From Bog-159 sp049516155 (lineage in GTDB: Bacteria > Acidobacteriota > Terriglobia > Bryobacterales > Bryobacteraceae): 64,000 nt of DNA. The stretch is from positions 27,346 to 91,345 of the forward strand of contig JBEKTJ010000040.1 in the NCBI GenBank assembly GCA_049516155.1, given 5' to 3'. Below are positions 18,509-27,752 of this stretch, piece by piece. Position numbers and translations under genes: made by a program. Each line of letters starts with the position of its first letter. Within the stretch, counting starts at the first letter, position 1. The notes under the pieces were generated by a model. The model saw nothing but the letters and a program-made list of their open reading frames with translations, made no database searches and was not told where the DNA came from.

Positions 18509-21500
18509 TCAATAATGGAACTTCAAAGCGAACTGGATCTGCCGGCCGAAAACTCCGGAAGCGCCTCCCGCGCCCTGAAGCAGGCCGAGAGTACTGCCAA
18601 CGCCCGTGTTGGGCGCATTCAGTATTGGCGTGTTGAAGAGGTTGATGGCTTCGCCCCGGAATTCCAGCTTGAAGCGTTCGCTCATGTTGAAGAACTTGGC
18701 TGCGCTGGCGTCCACAGTGCGCAAGCCCGGACCGCGCACGGTTGCTACACCGCAAGTGCCAAACGAGCCAGGGTCCTCCGGCCCGAAGTCGGCCGCATTG
18801 AACCATTGATAGCCGCCTAGAGGCGAGTTCTGCTCGCCGTAGATTTGGGCTGGGGCCAGGCAGTTCGCGCGAGATCCGCGAGAGTTGGTGCCGGAAGCAT
18901 CCCCAGCCGAGATGGTCAGCGGGAAACCGGTATGCAGGGAGAGAATCGTATTTACCTGCCAGTCGCCCACGATCGCATTCAGCACCGGGTTCATATCCTT
19001 GCCAAATTTACGATCGTGGCCGAGGGGCAAGTCATAGGTGACATAGCTGGTCAGCACTTGAGTGGAGTTATAGTAACAAGGACCCCATTCAGCGCGCTGG
19101 TCGTACAGGTTCTGGAAGTACGGCGAAGTCGGGTAGGCGGCGCCGCCCCAGGAGCCGTAGTAGCCGCTCGAGTCCGTCATGCACTTCGAATAGGTATAGG
19201 CTACCTGATACTCAAGGCCTTCGCTCAGCCGCTTCGCCAAAACAGCCTGAAGGGCGTTGTAACTCTGATTGCCATTCGATGCTGTACCGGAGATTTGACT
19301 GATGGCGTCATAGACGTACGGGTTACCCGCCAGGTAAGGGCTGCCCACAACCGTGCCGTTGGACAACAGTTGCGATTGGAAGTAAGGCATCGGCACCATC
19401 AGGTGGGTTGTTTTTTGGCCAACGTAACCGGCTTGCAGAGTAGTGGAATTGCCCAACTGCTGCTGGATGGTAAAATTCCACTGGTTGGCCACGGCTGGGC
19501 GGACATTCGGATCCCAGACGCGCAATGTGGCATCCTCGAATGGATTGGCCGAAGAGGTCAGCGGCGTGAGTCCCTCGCTCAGAGTAGTGGTGGGGAGAGA
19601 CAGCGACGTGTAGTTCGCGCTCACTTCGTGCGCAAACGGGGGGTTGATCGGCAAGCGCAGGTTGGTTCCGGTCCCCTCCAGATAGTTCGATAGAGTGTAC
19701 GCCGAACGAATCACGGTGTGCTTCATCACATTCCAGGCAATGCCGAGGCGCGGCTGGAAGTTGGTGATGCCGTTGTATTGGTTATACAGCGCGCAGCTAT
19801 TTCCGTCCTGGCCTGCGTATTCGACAGTACCCGAGAACAATCCGAAGTTGACCTGCCGATTGTCCACTTCACACCACGGGGTGTGCAGCTCCCAACGCAC
19901 GCCCAAGTTCAGGGTGAGGTTGGGCAGCACATGCCAATCGTCCTGGAAGAAGGCGCCGAAAACCGTGGAGCGCTGGCCCCAAGTGCCGCCATTGACGCCG
20001 CCGCCGACTTGGGAAGCCAGTCCCAGCAGGAAGTCGGCCTCGCCGGCGCCACTGCCCGCGCCGGCCGTAGCGTTGACGGATGCGGGTCCGGCGGTATAGC
20101 GGCCATCGAAGGTGAACGTTCCAGCTTCGCCATTGTTGCCGGAGTAGAAGGTATCGATGCGCTCACGCCAAGCTTGGAAACCAAGATGGAAGATGTGCTT
20201 GCCGCGGGTGATCGACATGGTGTCTTCAAGCTGAATCACCGTGTCGGCGAAGAGCTGGTAAACGTCCGCGTTGCCGATGCCGGAGGCGTAACCACCCGAG
20301 AAGCCCATGGACGGGAGGATGCTTGAGGGAATTCCAGGCAGACCTACGGTGGTGTTCAAATTGCCGGTCCCGTTGCCGGCCGCCCCATTGTTGATAAACA
20401 CGTAATTCACGCCGGCCCTGGCGTCGTTGACGATCGAAGGGGTGGCCGTGTGGACCCAATCCACAACGCCCGTGTGCACAGGATAGTTGTTGAAGGAGTT
20501 GTAATCGATCGGCAAGTTGTTGGTGGCGGGATTCGTAATCATGCTCTGGGAATACCGGCCAAAAATACGGTCCTTGTCGGACGCATTCCAGTCCACGCGG
20601 GCATCGCCCTGGTCGCCGTTAATATCGGTATGATTCGCCTCCAGAAAGTTGTTCACCAATCCGGGGCCCGTAGGCAGCGGGTAAACGCTGGTATCGCCGA
20701 CGATTTTCTGCGCCACGGGATCGAGGAGTGTGGCCGGAATGATGTTTCCCGGGAACGGCTGCCGCTGGCCGCCGGAAACGGCGAACGGATTATAGAGCTG
20801 AATCGGAGTCGAACCTTGCAGCATGGCCGAAAAGTCGCCGCCGCGCTCTGCCGCCGTAAGCAGGCTCTGCGCACTGAAGCTGGTCGGCGTATCAAAGCGC
20901 TGACCCTGATAGTCGACAAAGAAAAAGAGCTTGTCGCGCTTGATGGGGCCGCCCAGCGTTCCGCCGAATTCGTTCCAGCGCAATTTGGCCTTCGCGGCGC
21001 CTTCGAAGTTGTTCTGCCACAGATTGGAATTCAGCACATCGTTGCGGAAGAACTCAAAGGCGTCGCCGTGGAATCCATTGGTGCCGGTCTTGATGGACGT
21101 GTTCACGATGCCGCCCATGTAGTTGCCGAACTCGGCCGGCGCATTCTGCGTGATCTCGTTAAATTCCTGGATGGCGTCTACGCTAGGCGCGTAGCCGACC
21201 AGGTTATCGGACACCTGGTTATTGTCCATGCCGTCCAGCATGAAATTGTTGGCCTGTTCGCGGTTGCCGTTCACATAAGGGCGCCCGCTGCTGGATGTGG
21301 TGAGGCCGCTCTGAAACGTGGAGGGGTCGGGATGCACGGTGCCGGGCGCCAGCAGCGTCAACTGCACGTAATTGCGGGTCGCCAGCGGCAGCGTGGTATC
21401 GGTACGCGAGTCGATCACTTGCCCGAGCAAGGTTTCCTCCGTCTGCAGTACCGGAGCGGCGGTGGTCACCTCGACGGTGGTCTGGACGTTGCCGACCACA

Positions 21501-21841
21501 AGCTGGAAGTCCATCTTGGCCACCTGATTCATTTCCAGTGTGACGTTGGACTGCGTGGCCGTCTGGAAACCAGGGTTCTCCACTCTTACGTTGTACGCGC
21601 CGATAGGCAGATTCGGCAGGTTATAATAGCCTTCCGCATTGGTGACCGTGGGATACACGACCCCACGTTCCACGGACGTAGCCGCAACCTTGGCGCCCGA
21701 AACTGCGGCGCCCGATGGATCCGTGATCCGTCCGGTAATGGTTGCCGCTACCTGCTGCCCCCAAGCGGAACAAGCCAGAGCGCAGATTAACAGGACACAG
21801 GCCCACAGCCTGCGGTTAAGCGGCAGTTTTCGTAGTTCCAT
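18509..21841 (-). CDS. TonB-dependent receptor (Oar-like) with N-terminal carboxypeptidase-regulatory-like domain
   Basis: A 1110-residue outer-membrane protein. The chosen start MELRKLPLN has a perfect GGAGG ribosome site five bases upstream and is followed by a signal peptide ending CALACSAWGQ. Residues about 33-115 form a carboxypeptidase-regulatory-like fold (ATITGRITDPSGAAVSGAKV). Then come a plug domain (EETLLGQVIDSRTDTTLPL, with NFMLDGMDNNQV) and a long beta barrel ending in the aromatic FALKFHY. This is the Oar/Cna-like TonB receptor class that is greatly expanded in Acidobacteriota. The substrate is not indicated. It ends in a strong terminator, with TPR and CRTAC1 genes beyond in the same direction. 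Confidence 0.93.
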   Translation of the reverse strand: MELRKLPLNRRLWACVLLICALACSAWGQQVAATITGRITDPSGAAVSGAKVAATSVERGVVYPTVTNAEGYYNLPNLPIGAYNVRVENPGFQTATQSNVTLEMNQVAKMDFQLVVGNVQTTVEVTTAAPVLQTEETLLGQVIDSRTDTTLPLATRNYVQLTLLAPGTVHPDPSTFQSGLTTSSSGRPYVNGNREQANNFMLDGMDNNQVSDNLVGYAPSVDAIQEFNEITQNAPAEFGNYMGGIVNTSIKTGTNGFHGDAFEFFRNDVLNSNLWQNNFEGAAKAKLRWNEFGGTLGGPIKRDKLFFFVDYQGQRFDTPTSFSAQSLLTAAERGGDFSAMLQGSTPIQLYNPFAVSGGQRQPFPGNIIPATLLDPVAQKIVGDTSVYPLPTGPGLVNNFLEANHTDINGDQGDARVDWNASDKDRIFGRYSQSMITNPATNNLPIDYNSFNNYPVHTGVVDWVHTATPSIVNDARAGVNYVFINNGAAGNGTGNLNTTVGLPGIPSSILPSMGFSGGYASGIGNADVYQLFADTVIQLEDTMSITRGKHIFHLGFQAWRERIDTFYSGNNGEAGTFTFDGRYTAGPASVNATAGAGSGAGEADFLLGLASQVGGGVNGGTWGQRSTVFGAFFQDDWHVLPNLTLNLGVRWELHTPWCEVDNRQVNFGLFSGTVEYAGQDGNSCALYNQYNGITNFQPRLGIAWNVMKHTVIRSAYTLSNYLEGTGTNLRLPINPPFAHEVSANYTSLSLPTTTLSEGLTPLTSSANPFEDATLRVWDPNVRPAVANQWNFTIQQQLGNSTTLQAGYVGQKTTHLMVPMPYFQSQLLSNGTVVGSPYLAGNPYVYDAISQISGTASNGNQSYNALQAVLAKRLSEGLEYQVAYTYSKCMTDSSGYYGSWGGAAYPTSPYFQNLYDQRAEWGPCYYNSTQVLTSYVTYDLPLGHDRKFGKDMNPVLNAIVGDWQVNTILSLHTGFPLTISAGDASGTNSRGSRANCLAPAQIYGEQNSPLGGYQWFNAADFGPEDPGSFGTCGVATVRGPGLRTVDASAAKFFNMSERFKLEFRGEAINLFNTPILNAPNTGVGSTLGLLQGAGGASGVFGRQIQFALKFHY

Positions 21842-22172
21842 GAATTCCTCCCAATTGTTGAGGAGAGGCGCGAACCTCTCCGGCCCCAAACCCAGCAGGC
21901 GAAAGTGCCATATCGCACACATCTGCCCGCAAAAACCCCACTTGCCAAAGCTATATAGCAGAAGCTTACTATTTTCGCAGTATAAATCGGGTTGCCACCA
22001 TCCGTCAACAGAAAAATTTCTAAGTGATTTTTGGAATTCCGCTGGCAGGATTCGATCGGGATGGTTGAAGCTCTATAGCACCGGCCACTTGGGCAAATGC
22101 GGCTCCGGATGTGCGCGGTAATCGCCGATTGTACTTTTTCGGCTGGGCGTGGCGTGCGAAACTGATAGTTAA
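21842..22172. promoter_or_regulatory. Divergent promoter region; 5' leader hairpin of the TonB receptor
   Basis: This 330-base gap separates the start of the TonB receptor (-) from the ABC exporter (+). Just upstream of the receptor ribosome site (GGAGG at about 21847-21852) is a perfect hairpin, GGAGAGG/CCTCTCC with a six-base loop at 21862-21881. There is no T-run, so it is not an intrinsic terminator; it could stabilise the leader or modulate translation. I do not see a convincing -35/-10 pair for either gene. Confidence 0.45.
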
Positions 22173-24077
22173 GTGCCCACCGACCTGCCCAAGCTACCCA
22201 AGTCCGAACGCCTCCGCGCGCTGCTGCCCGACATCATGGAATTGGTGCGGCCGCGGCGCGGCTTGCTGGCTTTCGGCATGCTGCTGATGGCCATCAACCG
22301 CGTCTCGGGGCTCTTCCTGCCCCTCTCCACCAAAATCCTGGTCGACGATATCATCGGCAAACGCCACTACGACCTACTGCGGTGGCTGGTCCTGGCCGTG
22401 GTGGGCGCCACCGCCATCCAAGGCATTACGTCGTTCGGCCTGACGCAACTTCTGTCCAAAGCCGCACAACGCCTGATAGCCGAATTGCGGCGCAAAGTGC
22501 AAGGGCACGTCGGCCGCCTGCCGGTTTCCTACTACGACTCAAACAAAAGCGGCATGCTGGTCTCGCGCATCATGAGCGACGTGGAAGGCGTGCGCAACCT
22601 AATCGGCACCGGCCTGGTGGAATTCGTGGGAGGGTTGCTGAGCGCCGTGCTGGCCCTGGCTTACTTGTTGTGGCTCAGCCCGTCGATGACCGGCGTGGCC
22701 TTGGGCGCGATCATCGGCTTCGGTTTGCCGCTGGGCAAAGCCTTCAGCGTGCTGCGTCCCATCTTCCGTGAGCGCGGCAAGATCAACGCGGAAGTTACGG
22801 GACGTCTCACCGAATCGCTGGGCGGCGTGCGCGTGGTGAAAGGCTATCACGCCGAGGCCGCGGAGGCGGAAGTGTTCTCCGGCGGCGTGCAGCGCCTGTT
22901 GGATAACGTGATGAAGAGCCTCACGTCCACATCGATGATGAGCTTCGGCGCCACGCTCATGATGGGCATACTGGGCGCGCTGGTGATGTATCTGGGCGCG
23001 CGCCAGATTATGGCGCATACGCTGACGCTGGGCGATTACTTCACCTTCATTATGTTGCTGGCGTTTTTGATCGGACCGGTTTTCCAAATCGTGGGCATCG
23101 GAACCCAGATCAGCGAAGCGCTGGCCGGCCTGGAGCGCACGCGCGAAGTGCTGCGCGAGCGTCCCGAGGACGAAGACCCGCGCCGCCACGTGCGCGCCGG
23201 ACGCATCCAGGGCGAAGTGGTCTTCGACCATGTCACGTTCGCCTACGACGCAGGCAAGACCGTGCTGCACGATGTCTCCTTTCGCGCAGCGCCGGACACC
23301 GTGACTGCGCTGGTGGGCCCCTCCGGCTCCGGCAAGTCCACCATTATCGGACTCATCGCGGCGTTCTACACGCCGAGGGAGGGCGCCATCTTCGTGGACG
23401 GCGTGGACCTTTCCACCATCCGGCTGGACTCCTATCGGACGCAGCTTGGCGTGGTGCTGCAGGACACATTTCTGTTCGACGGCACCATCCGCGAGAACGT
23501 GGCCTTCTCGCGCCCCCACGCCACCGAAGCGCAGATCCGCGAAGCCTGCCGCATTGCGCGCGTGGATGAATTCGCCGAGACGTTCGAGAAGACCTACGAC
23601 ACGGTGGTTGGCGAGCGCGGCGTTAAGTTATCGGGCGGCCAGCGGCAGCGAGTCTCCATCGCGCGCGCCATTCTGGCCGACCCGGCCATTCTGATTCTGG
23701 ACGAAGCCACTTCCAGCCTGGACTCCGAGTCGGAAGCCCTTATTCAGGAGGGCCTTTCGTACCTCATGAAGGGCCGCACTACGTTCGTGATCGCGCACCG
23801 TCTGTCTACCATTCGGCGGGCGGACCAGATACTGGTCGTCGAGGGTGGGCGCATCGTAGAGCGTGGGCAGCACGACTCGCTGTACGCGTTGCACGGCAGG
23901 TATTACGATCTGTATACGCGCCAGCACGGCGTGCAGACGAATCTGTTTCTGGCGCCCGGGGAAGGGCAGGAGCAACAGGCACCGGATGGAGACCCCGCCA
24001 CAGCCGGCGCGCGCGCGGGGACGGGAACAGGCGAGGGGAATCCGCTATCGAACGCGGTTCGCATGATTCGCGGGTAG
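22173..24077 (+). CDS. ABC exporter, fused permease and ATPase (MsbA/LmrA-like)
   Basis: A 634-residue half-transporter starting at a GTG. Residues about 25-330 form a six-helix exporter membrane domain (LPLSTKILVDDIIGKRHY is a typical first-helix end). The ATPase domain follows with Walker A GPSGSGKST, Q-loop VVLQDTFLFDGTIREN, signature LSGGQRQRVSIARA, Walker B AILILDEATSSLD and H-loop IAHRLST, all intact. The last 50 or so residues are a hydrophilic glutamine/glycine-rich tail. It should work as a homodimer in the inner membrane exporting a lipid or hydrophobic compound; the exact cargo cannot be told. It is a single gene divergent from the TonB receptor. Confidence 0.93.
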   Translation: MPTDLPKLPKSERLRALLPDIMELVRPRRGLLAFGMLLMAINRVSGLFLPLSTKILVDDIIGKRHYDLLRWLVLAVVGATAIQGITSFGLTQLLSKAAQRLIAELRRKVQGHVGRLPVSYYDSNKSGMLVSRIMSDVEGVRNLIGTGLVEFVGGLLSAVLALAYLLWLSPSMTGVALGAIIGFGLPLGKAFSVLRPIFRERGKINAEVTGRLTESLGGVRVVKGYHAEAAEAEVFSGGVQRLLDNVMKSLTSTSMMSFGATLMMGILGALVMYLGARQIMAHTLTLGDYFTFIMLLAFLIGPVFQIVGIGTQISEALAGLERTREVLRERPEDEDPRRHVRAGRIQGEVVFDHVTFAYDAGKTVLHDVSFRAAPDTVTALVGPSGSGKSTIIGLIAAFYTPREGAIFVDGVDLSTIRLDSYRTQLGVVLQDTFLFDGTIRENVAFSRPHATEAQIREACRIARVDEFAETFEKTYDTVVGERGVKLSGGQRQRVSIARAILADPAILILDEATSSLDSESEALIQEGLSYLMKGRTTFVIAHRLSTIRRADQILVVEGGRIVERGQHDSLYALHGRYYDLYTRQHGVQTNLFLAPGEGQEQQAPDGDPATAGARAGTGTGEGNPLSNAVRMIRG

Positions 24078-24153
24078 TACGATGGGCGCCGGCGACAGTG
24101 AAATGTTCGGTCTCTAAATTGCACTACCCTGTGCAGGGGTGAATGAGACTGAT

Positions 24154-24240
24154 ATGTGGATTGCCGGCGGACTCGCGATTTTGGTGCTACTTAGCTTACT
24201 GGTGTCGATGATTTCCACGCCACCCACCATTGGGCGGTGA
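24154..24240 (+). CDS. Possible 28-residue single-pass membrane peptide
   Basis: The frame reads MWIAGGLAILVLLSLLVSM followed by a short tail ending IGR. It is one hydrophobic helix with a small polar end; a GTG five codons upstream is also in frame, preceded by a G-rich stretch inside a small palindrome (CCCTGTGCAGGG). Nothing else occupies this 200-base gap between the ABC exporter and the convergent synthetase gene. It may be a real small protein or chance. Confidence 0.28.
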   Translation: MWIAGGLAILVLLSLLVSMISTPPTIGR

Positions 24241-24274
24241 GACACGCGTGTACGAAACTGACACGCACCGTCGG

Positions 24275-25536
24275 TCATACCGACTCAAAATAGCGCGCCA
24301 GTTCCCAGTCCGTCACCGCTTTCTCATATTGCCGCACTTCCCATTCACGGGTGCTCGCGTAATGATCCACAAACTGCTCGCCGAGCCATTCGCGCGCCAC
24401 GCGGCTCTCCCGGAATAGGCCGGTCGCATCGGCTAGCGTGCGTGGGAGCGGCGCCGCGTCTCCGGAATAAGCATTCACGGTGGGTGGCGGAAGCTCCAGC
24501 TTGCGCTCAATGCCGTCCAGGCCGGCGGCGAGCGATGCCGCCATCGCCAGGTACGGATTGATATCCGCGCCGGTTAGACGCAATTCCACGCGGGCGGATT
24601 TGCCGACAGCCGGAATCGCCCGCACCGCCGTTGTACGATTATCCACGCCCCAGGTGGCGTTTACCGGAGCCCAAGCCCCCGGAACGGTCCGCTTGTAAGA
24701 ATTGATGGTAGGGCAGAAAATGGCGCTCAATTCCTGCATGTTCGCCACCAATCCGGCCACGTATTGCCGCAACGGCTCGGGCATGCCGGCCTCGCTCGAA
24801 AACGGGTTCTCGCCATTCCCGGTGCGGGTGAGGCTTTGATGCAGGTGTCCGCTAGAACCCGGAAGGGCCATATTCCATTTGGCCATAAACGTCGGGGTCA
24901 GGTTGTGCCGCGCCGCAATCTCCTTCACCGCAACCTTGAACAGCGCCGCTCGATCGGCGGCCAACAGGCCCGCTTCGACTGCGATGGCCGCTTCGTAGAC
25001 ACCCGGTCCGGTTTCCGTATGAAAACCCTCCAGGGGCACGTCGAACGCCGAGAGCAATTCCATGATCTCCAGCACCAGCTCCGCATTGGCCGAGGCGCGC
25101 ACCACACTATAGCCGAACATGCCGGGGGTCAGCGGCGTCAGCCCGGCAAAATGTTTGTCGCGCAAGCTCTGACACGCTGAAACACCTGCCGTGGCGCGAT
25201 GGCCAGCGGCGCGCCCTGGGCATCGCAGAAATCCAGCAGGAAGAACGCCGTTCCCGGCTCCCACGGAACCAGCCGGTAGCTGGACATGTCGATGCGGCAG
25301 TGCGCGTCCGGATAACCGGTATGCCAGCCGGTGAACTTCACGTTGTCGTACAGCATATCGCCGATATCCCAGCCGAAAATCACGTCGCAAAAGCTCAAGC
25401 CCGATTCGGCCGCCGACCAGAACTTCTCCACGCTGATATATTTCCCGCGCAGCGTGGCGTCCGTGTCGAACGCTCCCAGCTTGACCCGCCTGACGTGATT
25501 GTCCTCGAACCGCCGCCGGATCGACTCGCGATCCAT
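24275..25536 (-). pseudogene. Glutamine synthetase-family ligase (GlnA/PuuA-like) with internal deletion and frameshift
   Basis: It starts at MDRESIRRRFEDNHV, overlapping the aldehyde dehydrogenase stop (TGATG), so the two are coupled. The N-terminal beta-grasp part is readable (GWDIGDMLYDNVKFTGW) down to PRQVFQRV near 25175. Then the frame changes: the other frame resumes with QSLRDKHFAGLTPLTPGMFGYS and runs to the end with LPGSSGHLHQSL, the ATP/glutamate-site motif WGVDNRTTAVRAI, VELRLTGADINPYLAMAASLA and a normal C-terminus. Relatives have about 26 residues between QRV and QSL, including the FEFEWF-type metal-ligand strand, so roughly 78 bases are missing. With an aldehyde dehydrogenase partner, a gamma-glutamylation pathway for amines (Puu-like) is the likely original role. 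Confidence 0.75.
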
Positions 25537-27014
25537 CAGAGCGCCACCCAAACGGACTTGATGTTGGTATATTGCTCCAAGGCATACGAGCCCAAATCGC
25601 GCCCAAAGCCACTTTGCTTATAGCCACCGAACGGGGAAGCAGTGTCAAAACCGTTGTATGTATTGATCCACACCGAGCCGGCTTTGATATCCGCCGCCAT
25701 GCGATGCGCCAGCTTGATGTCGCGCGTCCACACCGCAGAAACCAGGCCGTAAATGGTGCAGTTGGCAATCTCCACGGCTTCCTCGGCGTCGCGAAACTTC
25801 AGCGCGCACAGCACTGGGCCGAAAATCTCCTCCTGCGCGATCTTCATGTCCGGCTTTACCTCGGAAAATATCGTAGGCTTGACGAAGAAACCCTTGGCCT
25901 TGGCGCCTTCCACGTCGCGCTCGCCGCCGCACTCGAGCTTGGCCCCTTGATCTTTCCCGGACTGGATGTAGTCCAGAATGCGCTCCAGTTGCCGCCCCGA
26001 AACCTGCGATCCCATCTGGGTGCCCTTATCCAGCGGATCGCCAACCTTGAGCTTCCGCGCGCGCGCCACGAGTTCGCCGACGAAGCGGTCGTGGATGTCC
26101 GCATGCACCAGCAGCCGCGACGCCGCACTGCAGATCTCGCCCTTGTTGGCGAAGATGCCCCAGAACGCAGACTTCAGCGCCGCTTCCATATCGCAATCCG
26201 GGAAAATGATGTTCGGCGACTTGCCGCCCAATTCCAGGCTGAGCCGCTTCAGGTTCGATTCGCCCGACGCCTGCAGCAGCCGCCGCGCCGTGCGGATGCT
26301 ACCCGTGAAGCTGATCTTGTCCACGTCCATGTGCAATCCCAGCGCGTCGCCGGCTGTCTGGCCATAACCGGTGACCACGTTCAGAACGCCGTCGGGCAGG
26401 CCCGCCTCTGCGCAATATTCGGCCAGCTTCAGCGCGGTGAGCGGCGTCCATTCCGAAGGCTTCAGCACCACGGAACAGCCGCAGGCCAGCGCCGGCGCCA
26501 CTTTCCACGCGGCGATCTGCAGTGGATAATTCCATGGCACGATACCCCCAACCACGCCCACCGGCTCGCGGAGCGTGTAGTTCAGGAAAGCGCCATCGAC
26601 CGGAATAGTTTCACCGTAGATCTTGCGCACCCAGCCGGCATAATAGCGAAAGGCGTCGATGGCCGGATCCACGTCCGCGCCGCCCGCTTCACGTACGGTC
26701 TTGCCATTCTCCATGGATTCCAGAACGGCCAGTTCCTCGCGGTGCTTCAGCAGGATTTCGGAAATATCCCATAGGATTTTTTCCTTCTTGGATGGGTCCA
26801 TCCCGCGCCAGCTCTTGCGTTCGAAACTGGCGCGCGCGGCAGCCACGGCGCGGTCGATGTCGCAGCTTTGGCCATCGGGAACTGTAGTCAGCAGTTCGCC
26901 CGTCGCCGGATTGACGATGTCGATCGTGCCGCCCTGCTGCGCTTCTTCCCACCGCCCATTGATGAACAGCTTGCCTGGGTGCAATCGTGGCTTGATCTCT
27001 TCGGGTGCAGTCAT
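25536..27014 (-). CDS. NAD(P)-dependent aldehyde dehydrogenase
   Basis: A 492-residue enzyme from MTAPEEIKPRLHPGKLFINGRW; the open frame extends 41 codons further but without family character. It has the Rossmann and catalytic features of the ALDH superfamily: PWNYPLQIAAWKVAPALACG, FTGSIRTARRLLQAS, the catalytic Glu in LELGGKSPNIIF, the catalytic Cys in NKGEICSAASRLLV, EEIFGPVLCALKF and PFGGYKQSGFGRDLG. It probably oxidises an amino-aldehyde such as gamma-glutamyl-aminobutyraldehyde, inferred from the adjacent glutamine-synthetase-like gene. A decayed copy of its N-terminus lies at 28.1-28.35 kb. Confidence 0.93.
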   Translation of the reverse strand: MTAPEEIKPRLHPGKLFINGRWEEAQQGGTIDIVNPATGELLTTVPDGQSCDIDRAVAAARASFERKSWRGMDPSKKEKILWDISEILLKHREELAVLESMENGKTVREAGGADVDPAIDAFRYYAGWVRKIYGETIPVDGAFLNYTLREPVGVVGGIVPWNYPLQIAAWKVAPALACGCSVVLKPSEWTPLTALKLAEYCAEAGLPDGVLNVVTGYGQTAGDALGLHMDVDKISFTGSIRTARRLLQASGESNLKRLSLELGGKSPNIIFPDCDMEAALKSAFWGIFANKGEICSAASRLLVHADIHDRFVGELVARARKLKVGDPLDKGTQMGSQVSGRQLERILDYIQSGKDQGAKLECGGERDVEGAKAKGFFVKPTIFSEVKPDMKIAQEEIFGPVLCALKFRDAEEAVEIANCTIYGLVSAVWTRDIKLAHRMAADIKAGSVWINTYNGFDTASPFGGYKQSGFGRDLGSYALEQYTNIKSVWVAL

Positions 27015-27117
27015 TATTTCATTGTATTCGTATGGCAGATTCCCGGTCTGCGCATCCGCTCGGCGGTGCTGGGTGTTGGGTCCTCGTCGTTTCGCTAGAG
27101 TTGATTGACGCCGGGAG

Positions 27118-27444
27118 CTACCAATTGCCAAACCCAACCTTAAAGCACAGTCGCACCGACTCCCAGTCCGAATCGGAGAGACGTCCGATCAACCGGACTT
27201 CGTGCTGGGATAAGGTGACCGGAAACAGCCTGGAATAAGATGCCGCATGCAGCCCCTCCTGCTTCCAATCACGCAACGCACAGTCAGTGGGAGCCAACGG
27301 CCTCGGGGCCTGGGTGGTGATCAGACTTACCACGACATCGGGTCTATGCCGATGGTAGTCTTCCGTCGAGAGCACAACGGCGGGACGAGTTTTGGTTGCG
27401 TGCGCGCCTGGAAAGGCGCCAACCACGACGTCTCCGGGCTTCAA
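27118..27444 (-). CDS. PemK/MazF-type endoribonuclease toxin
   Basis: About 108 residues. I chose the TTG at 27444, which overlaps the antitoxin stop (TTGA), because the family begins at KPGDVVVGAFPGAHATKTRPAVVLS. That stretch is the PemK/MazF SH3-like barrel entry, with the RPAVVLS strand holding the catalytic arginine. VVVSLITTQ and LFPVTLSQHEVRLIGRL follow as expected. The remaining open frame upstream is antisense-like and lacks homology. The toxin would cleave mRNA when freed from its antitoxin. It lies about 100 bases beyond the aldehyde dehydrogenase start. Confidence 0.78.
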   Translation of the reverse strand: MKPGDVVVGAFPGAHATKTRPAVVLSTEDYHRHRPDVVVSLITTQAPRPLAPTDCALRDWKQEGLHAASYSRLFPVTLSQHEVRLIGRLSDSDWESVRLCFKVGFGNW

Positions 27445-27656
27445 CGGTCCTCCCGCTCCTGAGCTTCGAAACGCTGCAAAGCGGCCACCGTGGCTTCGGC
27501 GAGATCCTCGTCGCTCCAGGCGTCGGACCACTCGATCGCGCGCCCTCCCGCAAGGTCGGCAAGTTGACGAGCCCAGTCCAGGACCTTCCCAGCTTCCTCC
27601 GGCGAGAGTGCCCGGACCACACTGATTAACGATTCTTCCTGTGCGCTGAGCATCAT
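27441..27656 (-). CDS. Antitoxin partner of the PemK/MazF-like toxin
   Basis: A 71-residue acidic protein starting MMLSAQEESLISVVRAL with LSPEEAGKVLDWARQLADLAGGRAIEW, then SDEDLAEATVAALQRF. It has no clear DNA-binding AbrB or RHH fold in its N-terminus, but size, acidity, order (upstream of the toxin) and four-base overlap with the toxin start support an antitoxin. Its sequence family is uncertain. Confidence 0.6.
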   Translation of the reverse strand: MMLSAQEESLISVVRALSPEEAGKVLDWARQLADLAGGRAIEWSDAWSDEDLAEATVAALQRFEAQEREDR

Positions 27657-27752
27657 ATTCCCATTCTATCCTCAGCGAATGGATGCGGATGCCCCAATTG
27701 GGGCTTGGCGTTCATCTCCACCTGGCTATTCGCAGGTCCGGCCGCGTGCGCA

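Noticed and set aside
20450..21790. 446-codon open frame antisense to the TonB receptor
   Set aside because: The receptor frame has signal peptide, plug and barrel; the antisense reading has no recognisable fold.
25572..26774. 400-codon open frame antisense to the aldehyde dehydrogenase
   Set aside because: The aldehyde dehydrogenase has all catalytic motifs; the antisense frame is a composition artefact.
27445..27531. Longer N-terminus for the PemK/MazF-like toxin
   Set aside because: It is basic, low in complexity and overlaps the antitoxin in a second frame; the TTG at 27444 matches the family start and the stop-start overlap.
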